This document shows, one piece after another, positions 1 through 6,723 of a stretch of 7,433 nt of DNA. The stretch comes from Acidobacteriota bacterium (GTDB taxonomy: Bacteria; Acidobacteriota; Terriglobia; Terriglobales; Acidobacteriaceae): the NCBI GenBank assembly GCA_025353435.1, contig JANXQR010000191.1:1-7433 (forward strand), given 5' to 3'. The notes under the pieces are model-generated. The model ran no database searches and was not told where the DNA came from. It saw only the letters and a program-made list of their open reading frames with translations. Numbering within the stretch: position 1 is the first letter of the stretch; each line of letters begins with the position of its first letter. The position numbers were made by a program, and so were the translations under genes.

Positions 1-1
1 A

Positions 2-817
2 ATTGGCGGAGTTGACACTCACGGGGCGCATCCCCAGTACAACCTGGTGGAAGGCAACGTGATGACTCAGTTCTACGGCGATGCTGTTTGGGGCAGTTCA
101 AGCGACACCACTGCGTTCCGCGATTGGTTCGTGGGAACAAACCATGTATGTGCTCCCGTATCCGGCCGTGGAACGGTGAACTGTTCAGGCAAGAACGGTT
201 ATTACGGATACCAGGCCGCGCGTGCTGTGCAATTGTCCTATCTCTCGACGCGAAACAACTTTATCGGCAACCTTTTGGGCAGCAGCCAGATGCAGGCGAT
301 CACCGTGAACAACCTATTGATTCCTCAAAGCGCAAGGGTGGAGTTCCCCCAGGTACGGAACTATAGTGCCGCACAATTGTGGACATTCGGGTATGGAAGT
401 GAAGGCGATAACGGGCTGAGCACGGGCTGCGGAGGGGGCGTTCCGCCGTGTCATCTTGAGGGCAACTCAGCCCGCCAACTGCTGCACGGTAATTACGAGA
501 ATCTTGGAAATACCCCAGTATGGGCGTCGGGTTTGCCCCAAACTCTGCCGGCATCGTTCTATCAAGGTGCCAAGCCCGCCTGGTGGGGAACGCTGCCCTA
601 CCCGGCGATTGGGCCGGATGTGACAGGCGGATCCGGACCGGGTTCGCATAGCTTCGGAAATCCCGCCCAGTATTGCTACACAAAAATCATGGGCGGCGTG
701 GACGGGGGGCAGGGAACTCCGCTGCCATTCAACGCCGGCAATTGCTACGTTACCGACAAACTCGCGTCCAATCCTCCAGCCACGGGTGGACTGCTGATCG
801 GCATGTTGCGGCGGTAG
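2..817 (+). CDS. Secreted right-handed beta-helix (pectate-lyase-like) protein, C-terminal part
   Basis: The reading frame is already open at the left edge, so the true start lies outside the window; 271 codons are visible before TAG at 815-817. The GTG at 47 is an internal valine codon, not a credible start. The visible part opens with a VDTHGAHPQYNLVEGN segment followed by DAVWGSSSDTTAFRDW, the Asn/Gly/Ser-rich turn pattern of parallel beta-helix proteins that bind or cleave polysaccharides. The last third (HGNY, LPASFYQGAKPAWWG, PAIGPDV) resembles the C-terminal cap of such secreted proteins. Six cysteines (visible residues 50, 61, 143, 150, 225, 248) suggest disulfides and an extracytoplasmic location. 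Substrate and catalytic activity cannot be read from this fragment. It lies 361 bp upstream of a co-directional polysaccharide export gene, which fits a role at the cell surface, but that link is inference. Confidence 0.75.
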   Translation: MGGVDTHGAHPQYNLVEGNVMTQFYGDAVWGSSSDTTAFRDWFVGTNHVCAPVSGRGTVNCSGKNGYYGYQAARAVQLSYLSTRNNFIGNLLGSSQMQAITVNNLLIPQSARVEFPQVRNYSAAQLWTFGYGSEGDNGLSTGCGGGVPPCHLEGNSARQLLHGNYENLGNTPVWASGLPQTLPASFYQGAKPAWWGTLPYPAIGPDVTGGSGPGSHSFGNPAQYCYTKIMGGVDGGQGTPLPFNAGNCYVTDKLASNPPATGGLLIGMLRR

Positions 818-826
818 GCCACGGCT

Positions 827-847
827 CGGCCGGTGTATCACCGGCCG
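827..847 (+). terminator. GC-rich hairpin after the beta-helix gene, possible terminator
   Basis: A perfect 9-bp inverted repeat, CGGCCGGTG at 827-835 and CACCGGCCG at 839-847, with a 3-nt TAT loop, begins 9 bp after the stop codon of the beta-helix gene. The position and strong stem suit a transcription end. No T-run follows (the next bases are CCCACTTCC), so it is not a canonical intrinsic terminator and could instead stabilise the mRNA 3' end. Confidence 0.45.
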
Positions 848-1178
848 CCCACTTCCAGGTACGGATTTCTGAATGTTTGTCACCTGGTTACTTAAGTGGC
901 GTTCGAAATACTCCCCTATTAGTGGGATATTGCGCTGGAGCAAAGTCTCTTAGGCTGAACAGGATAAGCCCCTGTGTCGGCCGGGGAAGGTGTATGCCGG
1001 CAGTTCCTTAGGTTTAGTTCCCCAGATTCAATGGGTTAAAGGGGTGTGAGAGCCCTTAAACTTCTAGACAATGCGATTGCATTTCCCCGTTGCAATTGGC
1101 AAGAAACTTTGTGCGGGGCCGGCAATTCTTCAGAAATCCGTCCGAAATGGCGGTTTTCAAGAAGTTGAGTGAAGAACC
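848..1178 (+). promoter_or_regulatory. Long non-coding leader upstream of the export operon
   Basis: No convincing gene lies between the hairpin at 827-847 and the ATG at 1179. The stretch holds several short inverted repeats. TCCC (912-915) faces GGGA (923-926) around CTATTAGT. ACAGG (959-963) pairs with CCTGT (971-975). GCCGG (980-984) pairs with CCGGC (997-1001). GGGGAA (983-988) can pair with TTCCCC (1018-1023), overlapping the previous stem, so the two are alternatives. A longer imperfect hairpin lies at 1034-1062. I found no clear -35/-10 pair and no sigma-54 -24/-12 match. The promoter of the export operon is presumably here, and a structured 5' untranslated region is possible, but neither is demonstrated. 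Confidence 0.4.
1034..1062 (+). repeat. Imperfect inverted repeat in the export-operon leader
   Basis: GGTTAAAGGG (1034-1043) faces CCCTTAAACT (1053-1062) across a 9-nt spacer. Nine of ten positions pair, counting one G-T wobble; the exception is A1038/A1058. It lies about 117 bp before the start codon of the export gene. It could be an operator for a dimeric regulator or an RNA hairpin in the leader. No T-run follows, so termination is less likely. Confidence 0.4.
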
Positions 1179-2258
1179 ATGAACCGGCATCATTACAATT
1201 CGTTGGCTTTTGTGCTTCTCGTGAGCGCGAGCAGTTTCTTGGCCTGGGGACAGAACTCGGAGCCGCCCACCTCGAATCCGACACAGGCCGAATCTCCCAC
1301 TCCCGTGAAGGCTGAGGAACCGTCCGCCGGTACTTCGGCAGTAAGCGACGTGACTGGGAAGTCCGATCCACAGTTGAAGCCCAATCCTCTGGAAGCCCTG
1401 CGTAAGTTTGAACCGGCGGCGGACGAAGAGTACCGACTCGGCAAGGGCGACGAGATCACCATTGATTTTTCAGGACGGACCGAACTGCAAGCCAAGCTGG
1501 TGGTGGGGCCCGACGGCCGCATCACGCTGCCACTCGCGGGAGAGATCATGCTCGCGGGACTCACTCGAACGGAAGCCGCCAAGGCCATCGAGGGCGGACT
1601 CGCATCTTTCTATTCGAATCTTTCGGCGCAGGTGACGGTGAACAAGTACACGGCGAATCGCGTCTTATTGCTAGGAGCGGTCGACCATCCGGGGCCCATG
1701 CTGTTTGACGGCGTGCCCACCCTTCTCGAAGCCATCACGCGGGGCGGTTTGCCGACCGTTGGTCCGGAGAAGAGACCTCAGATTCCCGACCAATGTGCAA
1801 TTTACCGGGGAAGCGATCAGGTGATTTGGGTGCAACTGCGCTCTCTAATCGATTCGGGGAACCCGCTGGCCGACCTGCGGCTTCGTCGCGACGACGTAAT
1901 TTACATTCCCGATCCGGCCGCTCGATTTGTCTCAGTCCTGGGAGAAGTGCAGCATCCGGGCGCCGTCCCGCTGACCGCCAACACCACCCTTGCGAGCGTG
2001 CTGGCGAATGCGGGCGGAATTACCGACAAGGCCGGCGGCAGCCCGAAGATTCAGATTGTGGACCCGACCGGGGGCACCACTCGAACCGTCGCGTTTCACG
2101 ACCTGCTGAATCCGGCAAAGAATCTTGAATTGAATCTCAAACCGGGCGAAATCATTTACGTTCCGCAGTCCGGATTCTCCCGTGCCACCTATTACCTGGA
2201 ACGCCTGAACCCGATGACGCAAATGGCCATGGTGATGTCCTACGCCGGGGTGCTATGA
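1179..2258 (+). CDS. Polysaccharide export protein (Wza-like, Poly_export plus two SLBB domains)
   Basis: A 359-residue protein expected to form the periplasmic/outer-membrane part of a polysaccharide export channel. Residues 1-24 look like a Sec signal peptide: a short basic start, a hydrophobic core at 9-22, and likely cleavage after AWG. There is no lipobox cysteine, and the only Cys is at 206, unlike lipoprotein Wza. Residues 25-80 are a Pro/Ser/Glu-rich linker. Residues 84-155 (EYRLGKGDEITI, VGPDGRITLPLAG) match the Poly_export domain. SLBB-type repeats follow at about 161-243 (LGAVDHPGP) and 250-329 (LGEVQHPGAVPL). The last 28 residues are amphipathic and could be a membrane-contacting helix. 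ATG 1179 is the first start after an in-frame TGA at 1170; its Shine-Dalgarno is weak (GAAG at 1171-1174). The stop overlaps the next start (ATGA), so the two are probably translationally coupled. The family call is firm; the polymer exported is unknown. Confidence 0.88.
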   Translation: MNRHHYNSLAFVLLVSASSFLAWGQNSEPPTSNPTQAESPTPVKAEEPSAGTSAVSDVTGKSDPQLKPNPLEALRKFEPAADEEYRLGKGDEITIDFSGRTELQAKLVVGPDGRITLPLAGEIMLAGLTRTEAAKAIEGGLASFYSNLSAQVTVNKYTANRVLLLGAVDHPGPMLFDGVPTLLEAITRGGLPTVGPEKRPQIPDQCAIYRGSDQVIWVQLRSLIDSGNPLADLRLRRDDVIYIPDPAARFVSVLGEVQHPGAVPLTANTTLASVLANAGGITDKAGGSPKIQIVDPTGGTTRTVAFHDLLNPAKNLELNLKPGEIIYVPQSGFSRATYYLERLNPMTQMAMVMSYAGVL

Positions 2259-5200
2259 GCGCAATGCGTCCAAGCCGCGGGCAGGACGAGCTTCAGGCCG
2301 GCGGAATGCCGCTTGAAACGGGCAGTGTTTCTGTTCGCCCCGTGCAGCCCCTGAATCCAACCCAGGCTTTTTTCAACCTTGACGTTTTGCGAAGCCTGCA
2401 GCTTCATCGCAGCTTGGCTTTCGGAATATTTGCGCTCGCAATCCTGTTGACCGCCGGTTATTTAGCCAAGAGTTGGAATCGCTACTCGGCCAAGAGCCTG
2501 GTTTACGTGCAACCTGCGCCGCCTCGCCTTATGGACAATGGGCCGTCGCAGCGCTGGCCCTATGATTCGAACACCTACGAGTCCTATATTCAGCAGCAAA
2601 TCCACAATGTAACGCGCCCCGATGTGCTTATTGCAGCGGTGAAAAAGATTCCCGGCTGGCAGGATGGTTCAGAGACGGAGCAAGCTGCGGCTGCGCGACT
2701 GGACCGGGCAATAGAGGTGGTGCGCGAGGGCGCTTCCTACCAGGTGTCGATTACTGCCAAGGCGGGGGACGCTGCGCTGGCGGCCAGGATGGCGAATGCC
2801 GTTGCGGAGAGCTTTATTGAAAGTGCAACGCGCGAATTGAGGTCGGGCGATACGCAGCGGATCGCGTTGCTCCGCGAGGAACGGGAACGGATTCTGAAGG
2901 AACTGGCGGCGGATCGCTCCGAACAGGGGGATCTGAACAAGAAGCTGGGAATCGCTGCGGTCGCGGGCAATACACCGGATCCTTACGACGAGCAGATTAC
3001 GTCTGTCCGGTCGGAACTGGTGAAGGCACGCACTGCCAACGATGAAGCGGCAGCGCGGCTCACAAGCCTGGCCAAATCGGGCACCTCGACCGCCGCAATG
3101 GACGCTGAAGCCGATGAGATCGTTTCTACAGACGCGGGTATGGTCAGCATGAAGACCGCTTTAAATAAGCGGCGCTCCGACCTGATCTCGCAGATGGCGA
3201 ATCTGACCCCAAATCATCCGCAGTACAAGCAGGACGCGGATGAGCTTGCCAAGATTAACACGTCAATCGACGCCATCACGAAGGAGCTTCGCGACAAGGC
3301 GTCTGAGCATATTCAGCAACGATTGAAGAACGATCTCGAACGCACATCCGGTGTGGAAGCCAAGCTGAACGCGCAATTGGGGCAGCTGACGGGCGCGGCG
3401 GGATCGGCAACACCGAGACTGCAGCGCTCCAATGAACTGGCAACCGATATCGTACGGCTGCAGAACCGGTTCGCGATCGTTGACGAGCAGTTCCGCAACC
3501 TGACCATGGAGAACAACGCGCCCGGCGCTGTCTACGTTGCGTCTGCTGCGACGCCACCGCTGAATGCCGATCATGTGAAAATGTACCGAAATGCACTGAT
3601 AGTTTTGATGCTGGGCCTGGTGCTCGGCCTGGGTGCGGCACTGATGGCGCACAATTTGGATCCCCGCATTTACGTTGCTAAAGATGTCGAACGCATTCTG
3701 GGATTCGCTCCCATGGCAATGCTGCCTGATTTTCAAGAAGTGGGTACAGGGGTTTCGGAGGAATACCTGCTCCGGCTTGCCGCCGCGGTCGAGCACGCGT
3801 ACCACGAAGGGGCCCTGAAGAGCTGCATCTTCACCGGTGTGGCACCAGGTGCGGGCGCAACCACCGTGGCCACGCGCGTAACCGACATGCTGCAGGCCAT
3901 GGGACGCGAGACGGTGCTGGTGGATGCCTCCGGGATGTTGCCGGCAGAGTCGAACGGCGAGCCCTCGGGCAGCACGGACCTGGTAGCGGCGCCGCGAGGA
4001 ACCCGCTCAACAGCACTGCTCCAGCAGATGGCCGACATGACTTCCGCGAACTGTATCGTAGTCACCGACACGGCCCCTCTGCTGGTTTCTGGAGAGACCG
4101 AATACCTGGCGCGATTCGTGGACTCGGCTATTGTTGTGATCGAGTCGGGCGTGACCACGCGCACGCAACTGCGTGACCTTGCCAGGACGTTGCAACGTCT
4201 CGAGGTCTCCGCGGTAGGTTTCGTCCTGAATCGCGTTTCGCTGGACAAGGCAAATTCGTCCTTCCGAGACTCAGTACAAGCCGTCGAAATGCACCTGCGA
4301 ACGCAAGCCCGTTCGTTTGCCCGCAGTGCTCCCAGGAATCCTGAGACTGTGCAACGGAATCCGCAGCCAGCGCATCGAGATCCGCAGCCGCCTCCACCAG
4401 CGGAAAGGCAGCCGATCGCCGAAGTACGGGTGCCGCAGAACCAGCGGAGGACTGATTTTGCGCCGGAGCCCATTGAAGAGCCAGCCGATGCCTTTGTGCG
4501 TGACTTGGGAGCTGCCGTAGCGCGGAGTCAGGAACGCAAAGCAGCCAAAGAGTCTTCTGCAAGGCCGACCTCCTCGGGACGACCGAGGGAAGACGATCCC
4601 CAGCCCGACGGTTACCCCGGACGGGTTGTTGCGTCGGAGACAGCGAGGGCGCCCGATTTTTCTTCCGCTCGGACAGCCGAGCCGCAGCCAGCGTACACCG
4701 CGCATCGGTTTATCACCCCGGAACCTTCCTACGAGCCGCCGCGGTCATTCGAGCCATCGCAGCCAATCGTGAGCGGTGTCAGCGTGGAGGCGAGCGCACC
4801 AACTCCCAGGCCTGCCCCAACAGTACAGGCGTCGTCGTCTCCTTTTGTTCCAATGGAGCCCGCCGAGCCGCACTCAGAATCGACGCCAACGCGCCCCGCC
4901 GCGCCTTCAATGTCGGCTCAGATTCCGCGCGGACGAGAGACCAAGCGGACCGCTCCGCCTGCAACCGTATCTTCCCGCATTGAAGAGGGGCCAATTCCGC
5001 ACTATGTCTCGCCTGTGCCGGAGGCCGTTCGCCCCAAGTCCTCGGCCCCGCAGCCGGTGACGATGGAGGGGCGCACGAACTCTTCTCCATCTCCATCAAT
5101 ACCGGCACAACCGCCGGCCAACCCATACATGGCATCTGCGGCACAACGCGCAAAACCTGTAATCGAGTCAGCAACCATTCCATCGAAGTTCAATTCTGCG

Positions 5201-5806
5201 GCGCCTGCGGGGGCCAGTGGCATGTTTGGTAAGGCGCCAGCTAGTCCCGCCCCGGCACGCCCTGGAATCTTTTCCGCAGACTCTCGGCCGGAAACACATG
5301 CCGCCGTGGTCTCATCAATTCCCACCCCTTCTCAAGACTTCCGCATCTCGGAACTGCCACCATCTACGTCGGTAATTCCTGCCCACCGTCCTGCGCCGCA
5401 AGATCCAGTTGCCGAAGAAGGCGATGACCTGCCCTATAGCGCCGCGTCTCGACTTGGGGGGTTAAGAAATTTGCTGGTATCGCTCGGCATGAAGGCCGTA
5501 AACGCGGAATCAGAATTTCCAGATAGAGCTGACGGTATGGAACCCACGTTTGAACGGAATCCTGAGCGTGCGGTCTATGCCGAACCGATCAGTTACTCGA
5601 CTGCACGCGGTGTTGGCGAAACATTGCCGCCGGATCCGACCTTGGTAAAAGCTAAGCCTGAATTTCTGCCGCCAAAGCCGGTCGTCGAGACCGCCGAGCG
5701 GGATAAGGAACTACCTCGCCCCGTTCCGAAACGCCTTCGCTGGGATGCTCCAGACGATGTGGAGACTCTTCCCTCTTGGCGTGGTCAGTATCGCAAGCGG
5801 CGGTAG
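2255..5806 (+). CDS. Wzz/GumC-type polysaccharide co-polymerase with degenerate BY-kinase-like domain and long Pro-rich tail
   Basis: An 1183-residue inner-membrane protein expected to control polymer length and work with the upstream exporter. Order: cytoplasmic N-terminus; Wzz-like region with TM1 at about 53-71; periplasmic region at 72-445, mostly alpha-helical/coiled-coil (about 195-420), ending in a GNVR-like segment (VYVASAATPPLNAD); TM2 at about 447-465; cytoplasmic P-loop ATPase-like domain at about 500-680. That domain keeps the CpsD/BY-kinase fold pattern (VLVDAS, VVTDTAPLL, VDSAIVVIESGVTTRTQL, VGFVLNRV). Its Walker A reads GVAPGAGATT, with Ala535 where Lys is expected, and A' has D557 but Ser559 for the second Asp. 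It is probably not an active tyrosine kinase. Residues 690-1060 are Pro/Ala/Ser/Glu/Arg-rich and likely disordered. The end has a possible helix (SRLGGLRNLLVSLGMK, 1065-1080) and a basic terminus (WRGQYRKRR). The usual C-terminal Tyr cluster is absent; tyrosines are scattered. GGGG at 2247-2250 may serve as a weak ribosome site. Family usual length is about 700-780 residues. Confidence 0.85.
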   Translation: MSAMRPSRGQDELQAGGMPLETGSVSVRPVQPLNPTQAFFNLDVLRSLQLHRSLAFGIFALAILLTAGYLAKSWNRYSAKSLVYVQPAPPRLMDNGPSQRWPYDSNTYESYIQQQIHNVTRPDVLIAAVKKIPGWQDGSETEQAAAARLDRAIEVVREGASYQVSITAKAGDAALAARMANAVAESFIESATRELRSGDTQRIALLREERERILKELAADRSEQGDLNKKLGIAAVAGNTPDPYDEQITSVRSELVKARTANDEAAARLTSLAKSGTSTAAMDAEADEIVSTDAGMVSMKTALNKRRSDLISQMANLTPNHPQYKQDADELAKINTSIDAITKELRDKASEHIQQRLKNDLERTSGVEAKLNAQLGQLTGAAGSATPRLQRSNELATDIVRLQNRFAIVDEQFRNLTMENNAPGAVYVASAATPPLNADHVKMYRNALIVLMLGLVLGLGAALMAHNLDPRIYVAKDVERILGFAPMAMLPDFQEVGTGVSEEYLLRLAAAVEHAYHEGALKSCIFTGVAPGAGATTVATRVTDMLQAMGRETVLVDASGMLPAESNGEPSGSTDLVAAPRGTRSTALLQQMADMTSANCIVVTDTAPLLVSGETEYLARFVDSAIVVIESGVTTRTQLRDLARTLQRLEVSAVGFVLNRVSLDKANSSFRDSVQAVEMHLRTQARSFARSAPRNPETVQRNPQPAHRDPQPPPPAERQPIAEVRVPQNQRRTDFAPEPIEEPADAFVRDLGAAVARSQERKAAKESSARPTSSGRPREDDPQPDGYPGRVVASETARAPDFSSARTAEPQPAYTAHRFITPEPSYEPPRSFEPSQPIVSGVSVEASAPTPRPAPTVQASSSPFVPMEPAEPHSESTPTRPAAPSMSAQIPRGRETKRTAPPATVSSRIEEGPIPHYVSPVPEAVRPKSSAPQPVTMEGRTNSSPSPSIPAQPPANPYMASAAQRAKPVIESATIPSKFNSAAPAGASGMFGKAPASPAPARPGIFSADSRPETHAAVVSSIPTPSQDFRISELPPSTSVIPAHRPAPQDPVAEEGDDLPYSAASRLGGLRNLLVSLGMKAVNAESEFPDRADGMEPTFERNPERAVYAEPISYSTARGVGETLPPDPTLVKAKPEFLPPKPVVETAERDKELPRPVPKRLRWDAPDDVETLPSWRGQYRKRR

Positions 5807-5858
5807 CAGCAGCGGCTCAAAATGGGAAAAAAAGGGCGTCGGCCTGCTCCATCGATCC

Positions 5859-5880
5859 TGATTCCAGAACATCGGAATCA
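5859..5880 (+). repeat. Inverted repeat downstream of the co-polymerase gene
   Basis: TGATTCC (5859-5865) and GGAATCA (5874-5880) form a 7-bp stem with an 8-nt loop, 52 bp after the co-polymerase stop codon. No T-run follows. It may be a weak terminator, an mRNA-stabilising hairpin or an operator for the downstream genes. The bases between the stop and this repeat (5807-5858), including a run of seven A at 5827-5833, show no other signal. Confidence 0.35.
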
Positions 5881-5900
5881 TCGCTCATGCGTCTAACACG

Positions 5901-5914
5901 GAGGAGAAATCCTC
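5901..5914 (+). promoter_or_regulatory. Shine-Dalgarno inside a GAAA-loop hairpin
   Basis: GAGGA (5901-5905), GAAA (5906-5909) and TCCTC (5910-5914) form a perfect 5-bp stem closed by a GNRA tetraloop. The left arm lies within GGAGGAG (5900-5906), a near-ideal anti-16S sequence, and an ATG follows one base after the right arm. If the stem forms in RNA, the ribosome site is masked, which would suit translational control of the short ORF at 5916. Function is inferred. Confidence 0.4.
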
Positions 5915-5915
5915 A

Positions 5916-5978
5916 ATGGCCCTGTTCCGCAATCCGCAACATGAGTGGCATGCGGCACAGAATTTATCACCCGTGTAA
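5916..5978 (+). CDS. Possible 20-residue small ORF upstream of phoU
   Basis: ATG at 5916 opens 20 codons ending in TAA at 5976-5978, starting MALFRNPQHEWH. The main support is the strong Shine-Dalgarno GGAGGAG at 5900-5906, with 9 nt between it and the ATG, better than that of any other gene here except dps. There is no signal peptide or membrane segment, and I do not recognise the peptide. It ends 38 bp before the GTG of phoU on the same strand, so it could be a leader peptide or a small protein sharing the phoU transcript. It could also be the remnant of a longer gene, or chance. Confidence 0.35.
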   Translation: MALFRNPQHEWHAAQNLSPV

Positions 5979-6016
5979 CATAGCATGATGCACAATCGCT
6001 AAAGGGAGATTCAGTC

Positions 6017-6688
6017 GTGCCGCGTATCCACTTTCAACAACAGCTCGCCGAGCTCAAAGACAAACTTCTCGCCATGGCCGCGTTGTCGCAGCAGGCGATG
6101 GAGTCGGCGGTGGACGCGTATTTGCAGCGCGATCTAGGCCTTTGCCAGTATGTCCGTCAGAACGAAACCGCCATCAACACCGCCCAGCGTGAGCTGGACG
6201 AAATGGCCTATGAACTGCTCTCGCGGGAGCAGCCGATGGCGATCGACCTCCGTTTCATCCTGGCTGTGATCAAGATCAACGGCGATCTGGAACGCATCGG
6301 CGATCAGTCGGTGGCAATTGCGCGCCGCACCCGAGAAGTAGTCGAAATCGAGTCTACCGAGCTTCCCGTGGACTTTGAAGCGATGGGTGAGTGCACGAGC
6401 CGCATGATTCGGTCGGCGATTCAGTCACTGCTTGAAGGCGATGCGCGCCTTGCCGATTCAGTGCGCGAGATGGATGACGAAGTGGATCGCATCAACCGTC
6501 GCGCCCACACTGAACTCCTGCAACTGATTCAAGACCAGCCCAGGAATACGCAGCAGGCGATGAACGGCCTGTTCGTGGCTCGCTCGCTGGAACGGATCGC
6601 TGACCACGCTTCGAACATCGCGACCGACGTGATCTTCTGGATCCGCGGCGCAGACGTGCGCCACCAACTCAGCATGGCGATGGACTGA
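6017..6688 (+). CDS. phoU: Phosphate signalling protein PhoU
   Basis: A 223-residue, all-helical cytoplasmic protein of the usual PhoU length. In this family PhoU links the PstSCAB phosphate transporter to the PhoR/PhoB two-component system and restrains phosphate uptake. Two PhoU repeats are visible: residues about 10-105, ending LRFILAVIKINGDLERIGDQSVAIA, and about 120-210, ending ARSLERIADHASNIATDVIFW. Each carries the E/DxxxD metal-binding motif (E92-D96 and E192-D196). The start is GTG 6017, supported by GGGAG at 6004-6008 with 8 nt spacing; the first residues PRIHFQQQLAELK fit a normal PhoU N-terminus. No pst genes, phoR/phoB or recognisable Pho box are next to it in this window, so it appears detached from the common pst-phoU operon. 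A strong palindromic terminator lies 35 bp downstream. Confidence 0.95.
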   Translation: MPRIHFQQQLAELKDKLLAMAALSQQAMESAVDAYLQRDLGLCQYVRQNETAINTAQRELDEMAYELLSREQPMAIDLRFILAVIKINGDLERIGDQSVAIARRTREVVEIESTELPVDFEAMGECTSRMIRSAIQSLLEGDARLADSVREMDDEVDRINRRAHTELLQLIQDQPRNTQQAMNGLFVARSLERIADHASNIATDVIFWIRGADVRHQLSMAMD

Positions 6689-6723
6689 AAACGCTTAAAT
6701 GTAGATTTGATAACTGAAGAAGA

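Noticed and set aside
467..943. 158-codon open frame on the minus strand
   Set aside because: It mostly overlaps the well-supported beta-helix gene in antisense, has no family-like motifs, and crosses the hairpin at 827-847.
930..1000. Possible c-di-GMP-I (GEMM) riboswitch, suggested by GCAAAG at 939-944, CTGAA, a small hairpin and GTCGGCCGGGG downstream
   Set aside because: The upstream half of the aptamer (a CAAACC-type strand and a GNRA-capped stem ending just before GCAAAG) is missing, and the downstream core differs from the consensus. An Infernal scan with the Rfam GEMM model would settle it; a significant hit would reverse this.
1097..1114. Sigma-54-like -24/-12 promoter (TTGGCAAGAAACTTTGTGC)
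   Set aside because: The conserved GG and GC are not 10 bases apart: TG, not GC, stands at the required position.
3733..4473. 246-codon open frame on the minus strand
   Set aside because: It lies wholly inside the co-polymerase gene, is rich in Cys, Ser and Arg with no recognisable domain, and fits an antisense shadow of GC-rich coding DNA.
5776..5988. 70-codon plus-strand frame spanning the co-polymerase stop and the gap before phoU
   Set aside because: Its start lies inside the co-polymerase gene, it has no ribosome site, and its composition is Arg/Ser-rich without pattern. The 20-codon ORF in another frame has far better start signals.
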